Part shown: in pieces, positions 7,362-14,452 of the stretch | Layout of the letters: every line of letters starts with the position of its first letter | How positions within the stretch are numbered: the first letter of the stretch is position 1 | Origin: an uncultured Gammaproteobacteria bacterium | Lineage (GTDB): Bacteria > Pseudomonadota > Gammaproteobacteria > SZUA-140 | Length of the DNA stretch: 14,452 nt | Direction of reading: 5' to 3' | Assembly: GCA_945788675.1 (NCBI GenBank) | Contig: CALZMY010000177.1 | Span: forward strand, 1 to 14,452 | Notes under the pieces: generated by a model | What the model was told of the DNA's origin: nothing | The model's database searches: none | What the model saw: the letters and a program-made list of their open reading frames with translations, nothing else | Made by a program: the position numbers and the translations under genes

Positions 7362-8454
7362 GTGCCACCTCCATACAAACATCAGCGACTCGCTGAACGG
7401 CATCGGGCTTTGCCAGGGCGCGTCCTTTGATCGCCATCGCTAGCAGATGGTTGCGCACACCTTCGTTATCGCCATGCTGCTGATACAGTGCCTGCCACAA
7501 AGCACTAAGCTGTTCTGCACTCAACACCTCCTGACGCACTAACATGGCAGCACCTCCCTCGACCAGAAACGCCGCATTGTGCGCCTGATGATCATCCACT
7601 GCATGAGGATAGGGCACCAGTAACGCCGCCACACCCGCAGCACTCAGCTCAGAGATTGTCAGCGCGCCAGCGCGGCACAGCACCAGGTCGGCCCAGCCAT
7701 AGGCTTCAGCCATGTTTGCAATAAAGGGTTCGACACGCGCATCCACTGCGGCAGTGCGGTATGCGTCACGCGCCTCTTCAATCAAACGCTCACCCGCCTG
7801 ATGCCAGATCTCGGGACGTTGTGCTTCAGGCAGGGCACTCATCGCAAGCGGCACGACACGATTCAGTGCCTGCGCCCCAAGGCTGCCACCCAACACCAGC
7901 AGACGTAACGCACCTGAACGTTGTGCAAAACGCTGCTGTGGTAGCGGCAATGCCGCAATCTCTGCACGTACCGGGTTACCCACCAGTTGCGGACGAGCCT
8001 TATCCTGCAGTGCCGCAGGAAATGCCTGCATTGTTTTTGTGGCGAGTCGTGCCAGCAGACGATTCGTCAATCCAGCAATCGCATTCTGTTCATGGATCAC
8101 CAGTGGCTTGCGCAGTAGCCATGTCATCAGCCCCCCAGGACCCGCCACAAAACCACCCATACCCAGCACTGCCATCGGGCGACAGCGCATCAGGATCACC
8201 AGCGATTGAAACAGTGCAGAAGATAATTTTAATGGTGCCAGCAACCAGCTCACCACCCCTTTACCCCGCAATCCGCTGACACTAATCCATTCCATTGGGA
8301 TACCCGCGCCAGGCACTAGCTTCGCTTCGATACCACGGCGCGTGCCCATCCAGATCACCTCAACGCCACGCGATTGCAACTCCTGCGCCACTGCCAGTGC
8401 GGGGAAGACATGTCCGCCGGTACCGCCCGCCATGATCATGATGCGCGTCACCAT
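7354..8454 (-). CDS. murG: Lipid II synthase MurG (UDP-GlcNAc:lipid I GlcNAc transferase)
   Basis: MurG is a GT-B fold glycosyltransferase on the cytoplasmic face of the inner membrane that adds GlcNAc to lipid I, giving lipid II. At 366 residues it is near E. coli MurG (355). Visible are the N-terminal glycine loop MAGGTGGHVFPALA (~8-21, His15 the likely conserved catalytic region), VLGMGGFVAGPGG (~96-108), VIHEQNAIAGLTNR (~119-132), the second glycine loop LVLGGSLGAQALN (~186-198) and the UDP-GlcNAc site CRAGALTISEL (260-270, Glu269) with DDHQAHNA (287-294). The ATG at 8454 overlaps the ftsW stop by 7 bases and has AAGGAG (8462-8467) 7 bases upstream inside ftsW. Its product is the substrate of the FtsW encoded just before it. 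Confidence 0.98.
   Translation of the reverse strand: MVTRIMIMAGGTGGHVFPALAVAQELQSRGVEVIWMGTRRGIEAKLVPGAGIPMEWISVSGLRGKGVVSWLLAPLKLSSALFQSLVILMRCRPMAVLGMGGFVAGPGGLMTWLLRKPLVIHEQNAIAGLTNRLLARLATKTMQAFPAALQDKARPQLVGNPVRAEIAALPLPQQRFAQRSGALRLLVLGGSLGAQALNRVVPLAMSALPEAQRPEIWHQAGERLIEEARDAYRTAAVDARVEPFIANMAEAYGWADLVLCRAGALTISELSAAGVAALLVPYPHAVDDHQAHNAAFLVEGGAAMLVRQEVLSAEQLSALWQALYQQHGDNEGVRNHLLAMAIKGRALAKPDAVQRVADVCMEVAHA
7367..7372 (-). promoter_or_regulatory. Ribosome binding site deciding the murC start
   Basis: GGAGGT on the minus strand, inside the last codons of murG, is spaced ideally from the ATG at 7361. It lies downstream of the alternative upstream start at 7403 and therefore favours the shorter protein. 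Confidence 0.75.
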
Positions 8455-9701
8455 GCGCTGGCTCCTTCGGCATCATCACCCTTTTTATTACCGACCGCTT
8501 TTTTATGATTAACGTACTCGGCCAGACGCCGTTCGTAATCCACCCGCAGTAGCAGTGCAATCGCGATACACATCACCAGGATGCTACTGCCGCCATAACT
8601 CATAAAGGGCAATGTCAAACCCTTGGTCGGCAACACTCCCATGTTGACGCCAATGTTGATAAAGGCCTGAATACCGATCCAGATACCCACCCCATAGGCA
8701 AGGTACGATTCAAAACGCAGACCGACCTTTTCAGCGAGGCGCCCCACCATAAAAGCACGCACCACAACAAAAGAAAATAGCGCGATAATCGTCACTGCGC
8801 CAACAAAACCGAACTCTTCTGAAATCACGGCAAATAGAAAGTCGGTATGGGCCTCAGGCAGATAGAACAGCTTCTGTACACTACTACCCAGACCAACCCC
8901 AAACCACTCGCCACGTCCAAAGGCGATCAGCGCCTGCGTCAATTGAAAACCACTATTAAACGGATCGGCCCATGGATCCATGAAACCGGTGATACGCTCC
9001 AGGCGATAGGGGGAAGAGACCGCCAGCGTGGCCAGCGCCAGCGTCATCAATAACACCAGCACCAGAAACTGCCAGAAACGGACGCCGCCAAGAAACATCA
9101 TCGCCATTGACGTCGCCAGAATCACAGCCGCCGCACCAAAGTCAGGTTCGACCAGCAGCAATACACTCACCAGTGCCAGTACCGCCATCGGGCGCACAAA
9201 CCCACCCAGTGCGGTCTGCATCGCATCGCCATGTCGTACCAGATAACCGGCCATGTAAATAATCACAAACAGCTTGGCAAACTCCGACGGCTGTACATTG
9301 ACAATGCCCAACGACAACCAGCGCATGCTACCGTTGACCTCCCGTCCAACACCCGGCACCAGCACCAGGATCAACAACAACACACCGGCCATTAGAAAAT
9401 AACCGCCCATTTTTTCCCAGAACGCCAGTGGCACACGCAATAGCACCGCCGCCGCTAACACGCCTATCATGACGTAACTAATCTGCCTTATCAGGTAATA
9501 AAATGGCTGATCGAGTTTACGATCCGCAATCTCAAACGAAGAAGAACCGACCATCACGATACCCACGCCAAGCAACATAAAGATCACAAACAGCAGCCAG
9601 TGATCATTCAGCAGCTTGACGTCAGTGATACGCGGCGTCTTTGACTTGATCGTCACGACTTCATCTGCACTCGGCTTACGAAAGGCCATTGCACGACTCA
9701 T
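8448..9701 (-). CDS. ftsW: Septal peptidoglycan glycosyltransferase FtsW (SEDS family)
   Basis: FtsW is a polytopic inner-membrane protein of the SEDS family that polymerises lipid II at the septum together with the transpeptidase FtsI. At 417 residues it matches E. coli FtsW (414). A charged cytoplasmic N terminus (~1-33) is followed by about ten hydrophobic segments, the first at ~35-52. SEDS hallmarks are GSMRWLSLGIVNVQPSEFAK (124-143), VEPDFGAA (~184-191), RITGFMDPWADPFNSGFQ (~236-253), VGLGSSVQKLFYLPEAHTDF (269-288; Asp287 the conserved residue of the large periplasmic loop) and LPTKGLTLPFMSYGGSS (~357-373). It overlaps the murD stop by four bases (ATGA) and has GGGAGGT (9708-9714) upstream. 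Retention of the FtsW-type context between murD and murG separates it from RodA. Confidence 0.98.
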   Translation of the reverse strand: MSRAMAFRKPSADEVVTIKSKTPRITDVKLLNDHWLLFVIFMLLGVGIVMVGSSSFEIADRKLDQPFYYLIRQISYVMIGVLAAAVLLRVPLAFWEKMGGYFLMAGVLLLILVLVPGVGREVNGSMRWLSLGIVNVQPSEFAKLFVIIYMAGYLVRHGDAMQTALGGFVRPMAVLALVSVLLLVEPDFGAAAVILATSMAMMFLGGVRFWQFLVLVLLMTLALATLAVSSPYRLERITGFMDPWADPFNSGFQLTQALIAFGRGEWFGVGLGSSVQKLFYLPEAHTDFLFAVISEEFGFVGAVTIIALFSFVVVRAFMVGRLAEKVGLRFESYLAYGVGIWIGIQAFINIGVNMGVLPTKGLTLPFMSYGGSSILVMCIAIALLLRVDYERRLAEYVNHKKAVGNKKGDDAEGASAW

Positions 9702-11035
9702 GCAAGCACCTCCCTGAGCGCCGCAACAAAGGCGTTACCACGCGCCTCAAAACCATTGAACATATCAAAGCTGGCACAGGCCGGTGACAGCAACACCACA
9801 TCACCTGGTTGCGCCAGCTTCACTGCCTGCGCGACAGCCGCAGCCATCGAACCGACCTGTATTACCGGTGCTACACCACCGATCGCCGCTTCAATCAACA
9901 GAGCATCCTGACCCAATAGCACAACGGCACGCGCCTTCTCAGCCAGCACCGACTTGAGCGGTGAAAAATCCGCATCTTTACCGACGCCACCGGCGATCAA
10001 CACCACCCTGCTTTGCAGCCCCTGCAGTGCAGCGACCGTTGCCCCAACATTAGTCCCCTTCGAATCATTAAGCCAGGTGACGCCATTCTTTTCCGCCACC
10101 CACTGCATGCGATGCGGCAGGCCACTAAAGCGTTTCAACGCAGCGACAATTGCCACCGCAGATACTCCAACACTATCAGCCAGTGCTGCCGCCGCAAGTG
10201 CATTTGCGATATTATGCGCACCCTTCAGCGCAATCTGGTTGACTGGCATCATCAACTGGTTACCCTTCGCCAGATAACTTACGCCATCTTCAATACGCAC
10301 ACCAAAGTTGTCATCACTCGGCTCATCCATGCCAAATGAACAAGCAATGCGGCCATGCAAATCAATTTTGTTCAGCACCTCATCATCACGGTTCCAGACG
10401 ACAACGCCATCACCACGAAAAATGCGCTGCTTGGCTTCCAGGTACTGATCGAAACTATCGTAACGATCCAGATGATCCGGGCTAAGATTAAGAATCACCG
10501 ATGCTGCGGCATTCAGTTCATGTGTCGTCTCCAGTTGAAAACTGGAAAGCTCTAACACATAAAAATCGAGTTCATCATTACCGACTAATTCCAGCGCCGG
10601 CGTTCCGATATTGCCGCCCATCGCGACCTGTTTGCCCCCATCACGTAATATTTCATACAACAACGCAGTCACCGTGCTCTTGCCATTCGAGCCGGTAATC
10701 GCCAGCACCGGCGCATTGACGTGACGTGCAAAGAGGTCGATATCACCAATCACCGGCACACCTGCCGCTACTGCTGCAGCGATGGCAGGCGCCTGCAACG
10801 AAACACCCGGGCTCAATACAATTTCCTTGCAAGCGAGAAATGTTGCGTTATCAAACGCTCCCAGCTGCACTTCAACTTCAGGCAGTTCTTCGCGCAGACA
10901 TGCCAGCTCCGGTGGTGCTTCACGACTATCGACCACCAACACAGGCACATTACACGCACTCAAAAAACGCGCGCAGGAGAGACCGGTCTTACCCAGACCG
11001 ACAATCAAACTCCGTTGCTGTTGTGCGTCATTCAT
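9698..11035 (-). CDS. murD: UDP-N-acetylmuramoylalanine--D-glutamate ligase MurD
   Basis: MurD adds D-glutamate to UDP-MurNAc-L-Ala in the cytoplasm, using ATP. From the ATG at 11033-11035 it has 445 residues (E. coli 438) and starts MNDAQQQRSLIVGLGKTGLS, aligning with the family N terminus. Motifs are LSPGV (~74-78), the P loop ITGSNGKSTVT (~113-123), ELSSFQLE (~162-169), NLSPDHLDRYDS (~183-194), NDSKGTNVGAT (~323-333), GGVGKDADFSPL (~349-360) and LLSPACASFD (~415-424). This ATG has no clear Shine-Dalgarno. The same frame is open upstream to an ATG at 11176 that overlaps the mraY stop as ATGA, which would add 47 residues, and to a GTG at 11260. I prefer 11035 because the added residues have no family match and use codons such as ATA (three) and AGG (two), but the coupled start is a serious alternative. 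Confidence 0.93.
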   Translation of the reverse strand: MNDAQQQRSLIVGLGKTGLSCARFLSACNVPVLVVDSREAPPELACLREELPEVEVQLGAFDNATFLACKEIVLSPGVSLQAPAIAAAVAAGVPVIGDIDLFARHVNAPVLAITGSNGKSTVTALLYEILRDGGKQVAMGGNIGTPALELVGNDELDFYVLELSSFQLETTHELNAAASVILNLSPDHLDRYDSFDQYLEAKQRIFRGDGVVVWNRDDEVLNKIDLHGRIACSFGMDEPSDDNFGVRIEDGVSYLAKGNQLMMPVNQIALKGAHNIANALAAAALADSVGVSAVAIVAALKRFSGLPHRMQWVAEKNGVTWLNDSKGTNVGATVAALQGLQSRVVLIAGGVGKDADFSPLKSVLAEKARAVVLLGQDALLIEAAIGGVAPVIQVGSMAAAVAQAVKLAQPGDVVLLSPACASFDMFNGFEARGNAFVAALREVLA

Positions 11036-11038
11036 TGC

Positions 11039-11083
11039 GTCGTCTTTTATCCAGTTGTCATCTACCCAGTCACCATCTATCCA
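11039..11083 (-). repeat. Three imperfect 15-base tandem repeats before murD
   Basis: On the plus strand the units are GTCGTCTTTTATCCA (11039-11053), GTTGTCATCTACCCA (11054-11068) and GTCACCATCTATCCA (11069-11083). Every pair agrees at 11 of 15 bases. If translated in the murD frame they encode WIDGD, WVDDN and WIKDD, an acidic pentapeptide repeat with a tryptophan every five residues. The array stops one codon before the usual MurD start. Confidence 0.75.
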
Positions 11084-11128
11084 ACCAGGTCCAGTCGAGC
11101 CATCCAGTGGCGCTATCTTCGCTACCCG

Positions 11129-11146
11129 CCGCCTCTCGCCAGGCGG
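11129..11146 (-). repeat. Inverted repeat, 6-bp GC stem, between mraY and murD
   Basis: CCGCCT (11129-11134) and AGGCGG (11141-11146) pair perfectly around a 6-base loop. On the minus strand no U tract follows, so it is not an intrinsic terminator. It could hinder ribosomes or RNases between mraY and murD, or be chance. Confidence 0.4.
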
Positions 11147-11172
11147 TTTACAGGCATACGAAACCACCAGCC

Positions 11173-12255
11173 TCATCTCACCTTCAACGAGGCCAGACCG
11201 ATCAACACCAGAATCACGGTGATAATCCAGAAACGAACTATCACACGCGGCTCTGGCCACCCCTTCAGTTCAAAATGATGGTGCAGCGGTGCCATACGGA
11301 AGACACGCTTACCCGTCAATTTGTATGAGGCCACCTGTATCATTACTGAAGCGGTTTCCATCACAAAGACACCGCCCATAATCAACAATACGATCTCCTG
11401 CCGTACCACGATGGCAATCACACCCAGCGCGGCACCCAGTGCAAGCGCACCGACATCACCCATAAACACCTGTGCAGGGTGGGTGTTGAACCATAGAAAT
11501 CCGAGCCCGGCACCGGCTAATGCGCCACAGATGATGGCCACTTCGCCGACACCCGCCACATAGGGAATACCGAGGTACTCAGCAAATTTCACATGACCCG
11601 TCGCATAGGCGAAGATGCCAAGCGCGCTTGCCACCATCACCGCTGGCATAATGGCCAGGCCATCGAGCCCATCGGTGAGGTTAACCGCGTTACTGAAACC
11701 AACAATCATCAGATAGGCCAGCAGGATGTACATGAAGCCGAGATCAATGGCGACATCCTTTATAAAAGGCAGAATCAATTGTGTCTCAACCGGCATCTTT
11801 GCCGTTGCATACAAAAAGACCGCTGCTGCAAGACCGGCAATCGACTGCCACATAAACTTGTCACGCGCACTGAGTCCTTCTGAACTACCGCCCACGATCT
11901 TGCGGTAATCATCGATCCAGCCAATGGCACCAAACAGCAGTGTCACGATCAGTACCACCCACACATAACGATTACTGAGATCCCCCCACAACAGCGTACT
12001 GATGGCAATCGCTACCAGAATCAGGGCCCCGCCCATGGTCGGTGTACCTGATTTGATCAGATGACTTTGCGGGCCATCGTCACGTATATTCTGCCCAATC
12101 TGGTTAGAGCTGAGTTTACGAATCATCACCGGCCCCACCACAAAAGAGATCACTAACGCAGTCAGTACTCCGAGAATGGCGCGCAGCGTTAAATACTGGA
12201 AGACACCAAAGCCGCTATAGCTCTCTGCAAGATAATTGGTCAGCAGTAGTAACAT
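11173..12255 (-). CDS. mraY: Phospho-N-acetylmuramoyl-pentapeptide transferase MraY
   Basis: MraY is the polytopic inner-membrane enzyme that moves phospho-MurNAc-pentapeptide from UDP onto undecaprenyl phosphate, giving lipid I. The 360 residues equal the E. coli length. About ten membrane segments are evident. Conserved cytoplasmic motifs are IRDDGPQSHLIKSGTPTMGG (57-76), IDDYRK (114-119, the Asp pair), NLTDGLDGLA (192-201), FNTHPAQVFMGDVGALALG (256-274, Asp267 at the magnesium site) and MAPLHHHFELKGWPEPRVIV (321-340). The end RFWIITVILVLIGLASLKVR is typically gammaproteobacterial. The ATG follows the murF stop after three bases (TAACCCATG); a run of six G residues (12263-12268) seven bases upstream is the only ribosome site. 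Its lipid I product is the substrate of MurG in the same operon. Confidence 0.99.
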   Translation of the reverse strand: MLLLLTNYLAESYSGFGVFQYLTLRAILGVLTALVISFVVGPVMIRKLSSNQIGQNIRDDGPQSHLIKSGTPTMGGALILVAIAISTLLWGDLSNRYVWVVLIVTLLFGAIGWIDDYRKIVGGSSEGLSARDKFMWQSIAGLAAAVFLYATAKMPVETQLILPFIKDVAIDLGFMYILLAYLMIVGFSNAVNLTDGLDGLAIMPAVMVASALGIFAYATGHVKFAEYLGIPYVAGVGEVAIICGALAGAGLGFLWFNTHPAQVFMGDVGALALGAALGVIAIVVRQEIVLLIMGGVFVMETASVMIQVASYKLTGKRVFRMAPLHHHFELKGWPEPRVIVRFWIITVILVLIGLASLKVR

Positions 12256-12258
12256 GGG

Positions 12259-13707
12259 TTAGCCCCCCACCCCGACAGCGCGCGCATGAACAACATCCTT
12301 ATTCGCCCCACCCTGTGTCCGGTTTGTCTCAAGCAGTGCAGCAACGACACGCTCCATCTGCATGCTGCGCGAACCTTTAACCAGCACCATCATGTTATTT
12401 TTTTTCGCTGAAATTGCACTCTTCAGCGCAGCGACCAATGCTGCCTGTGTCGCGAAGTGATTTGCTGCGGAGCCAAAAGCCTGCGCCGCATGTTGCGCCT
12501 GCGCACCGATGGTAAAGAGTTGATCGATGCCGCTGGTGAGCGCCTGTTCGCCCATCTGTTGATGCAGAGTGGTCGCAAGCGCACCAAGCTCTCCCATATC
12601 TCCGAGCACCAGAATTTTTTCGCCATCACCATAATCATTGAGCATATCCAGCGCTACCTGCAATGAAGCGGGATTGGCGTTATAGGTATCATCAATAACC
12701 GTGATGCCAGCCATGCCCTGCTTAACCTGCAATCGTCCGCCAACACTGCCCAGTGCCTGCAGACCATCGCGCACCGCTTCCAATGTCGCGCCAGCGGTAA
12801 GGGCCGCGGCACTGGCAGCAAGGGCGTTCATCACATTATGCCGCCCAGGCAGGTGCAGTGTGATATCAATGGAGCCCTGTGCGGCGTGCAACCTGAAGCA
12901 GTAACCTGCATCGTCACTTAAGCGTAAATCGCTTGCCGTAACATCAGCCTCATTACTGAGAGCAAAGGTGTGACAGGCTCTGTCGACACACAAACCACGC
13001 CACACATCGGCGTAGTCATCGTCGGCATTAAAGATGGCAACACCCTCTGCCTGCAGTCCTTCAAAGATCTCCCCTTTGGCATTAGCCACCCCCTTCACAT
13101 CACCAAAACCTTCGAGATGCGCAGGGCCTGCGTTATTCACTAGCGCGATCGTCGGCCGCGCAAGATGTGTCAGATAACGAATCTCCCCAGCATGGTTAGC
13201 ACCCATTTCAATCACGGCATAGCTGTGCTCGCTGCTGAGACGCATTAACGTCAGTGGCACACCGATATCGTTATTCAGATTGCCGTGGGTCGCCAACACT
13301 TTGCCAGGCTGTGTCGACATTACACCCAATATCGATGCCAACATCTCCTTAACGGTGGTCTTACCGTTACTGCCGGTGACCGCGATCAGCGGCATCTGAT
13401 AACGCAGCCGCCACGCCGCCGCCAGCTCACCTAACGCCTGATGACTATCACTCACGACCACCTGAGGTAAATCGCTATCGACCGGATGCTCAACCAGCAG
13501 CGCGATGACGCCCTTCTGTTGCGCCTCATCGATAAAGGCATGGCCATCAAAGCTCGGGCCGCGCAACGCAACAAAAAGTTCTCCGCTATTTATCGAACGA
13601 CTATCAATACTTAATGCAGAAAATTCGACGTCATTGCCATGCAGCTCACCCGCAGTAATCTGCGCCAGCTGCGACATCAATAACTTGTCATGAGTGGCGA
13701 GCGACAT
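12259..13707 (-). CDS. murF: UDP-MurNAc-tripeptide--D-alanyl-D-alanine ligase MurF
   Basis: MurF adds the D-Ala-D-Ala dipeptide (from Ddl) to the UDP-MurNAc tripeptide, completing the cytoplasmic precursor used by MraY. From the ATG at 13705-13707 it has 482 residues; E. coli MurF has 452. Visible are SIDSRSINSGELFVALRG (~33-50, the N-terminal substrate domain), the P loop AVTGSNGKTTVKEML (~109-123), HGNLNNDIGVPLTL (~141-154), EMGANHAGEI (~167-176), NAGPAHLEGFG (~192-202), GRHNVMNALA (~288-297), DDTYNANPAS (~339-348) and VLGDMGELG (~367-375). A GTG directly before the ATG (13710) is possible but AGGAGGT (13714-13720) is better placed for the ATG. The start shares one base with the murE stop (TGATG). 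The last ~20 residues are a low-conservation tail whose final codons form the G-run ribosome site of mraY. Confidence 0.98.
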   Translation of the reverse strand: MSLATHDKLLMSQLAQITAGELHGNDVEFSALSIDSRSINSGELFVALRGPSFDGHAFIDEAQQKGVIALLVEHPVDSDLPQVVVSDSHQALGELAAAWRLRYQMPLIAVTGSNGKTTVKEMLASILGVMSTQPGKVLATHGNLNNDIGVPLTLMRLSSEHSYAVIEMGANHAGEIRYLTHLARPTIALVNNAGPAHLEGFGDVKGVANAKGEIFEGLQAEGVAIFNADDDYADVWRGLCVDRACHTFALSNEADVTASDLRLSDDAGYCFRLHAAQGSIDITLHLPGRHNVMNALAASAAALTAGATLEAVRDGLQALGSVGGRLQVKQGMAGITVIDDTYNANPASLQVALDMLNDYGDGEKILVLGDMGELGALATTLHQQMGEQALTSGIDQLFTIGAQAQHAAQAFGSAANHFATQAALVAALKSAISAKKNNMMVLVKGSRSMQMERVVAALLETNRTQGGANKDVVHARAVGVGG

Positions 13708-14452
13708 CACGCCACCTCCTGCAAGATCGTCTCTACACAGTGGCGATCACTGAACACGAGTTTCTGCTCACCGATGAGCTGTTCTGTCTCATGCCCCTTA
13801 CCGGCAATCACCACCACGTCTCCCGCAGTGGCGCTACGCAATGCTGTTCTAATCGCTGTCTCGCGATCATGAATCACGCTAACTTTTTCTTTCAGTGAAA
13901 TACCTGCGATGATGTCACGCGTAATCGCAGTTGCATCTTCACTGCGAGGATTGTCATCGGTGATGATCACATCATCCGCAAACTGTTCCGCTACCTTGCC
14001 CATCAACGGGCGCTTGCCGCGATCACGATCACCGCCACAACCAAACACACACCACAGCTGCCCGCGACAGTGGTCACGCAGTGCAGTCAATACATTCTGT
14101 AGAGCATCAGGGGTATGCGCATAGTCAACCACTACCAGCGGTTGCGCGCCCTCTCCACCCAGGCGCTCCATACGTCCACTGGCATTGCGAACCTGTGCCA
14201 ATAATGAAAGTGCTTTATGTAACGGCACCTCCATAATCAAAAGCACCGCCAGTACCGCCAATAAATTATGTGCGTTAAATGCGCCGAGCAGGTGATCACT
14301 ACGCAACACACCATGCCCCCATGAAGTATTCACCTGAATCTCCATGCCAGTGGCATCAAGGTGCGTTACACGCCCGTAGACTTCGAGTCGATCATCAGAT
14401 GACTTCTGCGGCGCCTCATCCAGTAATCCGTAAGCGACTGCCTTCACGCTAG
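13707..14452 (-). CDS. murE: UDP-MurNAc-L-Ala-D-Glu--meso-diaminopimelate ligase MurE (5' end outside window)
   Basis: MurE adds the third stem residue to UDP-MurNAc-L-Ala-D-Glu in the cytoplasm. About 248 C-terminal residues are in the window, roughly half of the usual ~495; the P loop and N-terminal domain lie beyond 14452. Visible are LLGAFNAHNLLAVLAV, the family motif before the C-terminal domain, GRMERL, VVDYAHTPDALQNVL, CVFGCGGDRDRGKRPLMG, and GKGHE near the end. DNPR (13944-13955) is the motif that reads the meso-diaminopimelate side chain; lysine-adding MurE has a different tetrapeptide here, so the wall should be the Gram-negative meso-A2pm type. An in-frame GTG at 14447 is an internal Val codon, not a start. 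The stop overlaps the murF ATG. Confidence 0.98.
   Translation of the reverse strand, partial: SVKAVAYGLLDEAPQKSSDDRLEVYGRVTHLDATGMEIQVNTSWGHGVLRSDHLLGAFNAHNLLAVLAVLLIMEVPLHKALSLLAQVRNASGRMERLGGEGAQPLVVVDYAHTPDALQNVLTALRDHCRGQLWCVFGCGGDRDRGKRPLMGKVAEQFADDVIITDDNPRSEDATAITRDIIAGISLKEKVSVIHDRETAIRTALRSATAGDVVVIAGKGHETEQLIGEQKLVFSDRHCVETILQEVA
13714..13720 (-). promoter_or_regulatory. Ribosome binding site of murF, inside murE
   Basis: AGGAGGT, a near-perfect anti-16S match, lies in the last codons of murE. It is better spaced from the ATG at 13707 than from the GTG at 13710, which decides the murF start by three bases. Confidence 0.7.

Larger units (their letters stand above)
11036..11172 (-). 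other. mraY-murD spacer or MurD N-terminal extension
   Basis: These 137 bases separate the mraY stop from the usual MurD start. They contain no stop codon in the murD frame, so they are either a spacer or the body of a 47-residue N-terminal extension starting at the ATG at 11176. The ribosome signal before 11176 (AAGG, four bases from the ATG) is poorly spaced. The region holds a 6-bp hairpin (11129-11146) and a threefold 15-base tandem repeat (11039-11083). I see no terminator and no convincing promoter. Confidence 0.5.

Noticed and set aside
7362..7403. Longer MurC starting at 7403
   Set aside because: The strong GGAGGT site lies between this codon and the ATG at 7361, and the extra residues only reflect the murG coding end.
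8360..8560. Minus-strand 66-codon frame over the ftsW-murG junction
   Set aside because: It is out of frame with both genes and fully contained in them; the overlap of ftsW and murG explains the region.
10721..11328. Several overlapping plus-strand frames of up to 200 codons
   Set aside because: They are antisense to murD and mraY, overlap each other in different frames and show low-complexity His/Thr/Arg-rich translations.
1..14452. Search for a mobile element, CRISPR array, tRNA, toxin-antitoxin, defence or biosynthetic cassette
   Set aside because: Apart from the small spacers described, the window is filled by thirteen recognised dcw and lpxC genes on one strand. No transposase, integrase, long inverted repeat, regular spaced repeat array or tRNA-like fold was seen.

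Overview
The window is a long stretch of the division and cell wall (dcw) cluster of a Gram-negative bacterium. Everything is encoded on the minus strand, so transcription runs from high to low coordinates. In that order the genes are murE (5' end cut off by the window), murF, mraY, murD, ftsW, murG, murC, murB, ddl, ftsQ, ftsA, ftsZ and lpxC (3' end cut off). The protein sequences resemble gammaproteobacterial homologues: FtsZ ends in a YLDVPAFLRRQAD tail, MurE has the DNPR motif for meso-diaminopimelate, MraY ends in a typical gammaproteobacterial C terminus, and lpxC follows ftsZ. murB sits between murC and ddl, unlike in E. coli, which points to a non-enteric gammaproteobacterium. I cannot name a genus. 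Base composition looks like the mid-50s percent GC by eye, with no obvious compositional break.

Layout: 13707-14452 murE C-terminal part; 12259-13707 murF; 11173-12255 mraY; 9698-11035 murD (the start is uncertain, 11176 is possible); 8448-9701 ftsW; 7354-8454 murG; 5907-7361 murC; 4969-5904 murB; 4019-4969 ddl; 3244-4026 ftsQ; 1991-3223 ftsA; 784-1935 ftsZ; 1-575 lpxC N-terminal part. From murE to ftsQ nearly every junction overlaps or is separated by 3 bases or fewer, and many Shine-Dalgarno sequences lie inside the preceding gene. This suggests one translationally coupled operon. Gaps open only at mraY-murD (137 bases if the usual MurD start is used), ftsQ-ftsA (20), ftsA-ftsZ (55) and ftsZ-lpxC (208).

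The genes form one pathway. MurB and MurC supply and use UDP-MurNAc, MurD, MurE and MurF add D-Glu, meso-A2pm and D-Ala-D-Ala (the last made by Ddl), MraY and MurG build lipid I and lipid II, and FtsW polymerises lipid II at the septum. FtsQ, FtsA and FtsZ are the divisome scaffold, membrane anchor and ring GTPase. LpxC commits precursor to lipid A.

I found no mobile element, CRISPR array, tRNA, rRNA, defence cassette or other undescribed system. This is a conserved housekeeping region. The points worth a second look are small: a threefold 15-base tandem repeat just upstream of the usual murD start, inside a possible N-terminal extension, and the 208-base ftsZ-lpxC spacer, which holds hairpins, an unused Shine-Dalgarno and a 44-codon frame whose stop abuts the lpxC start.
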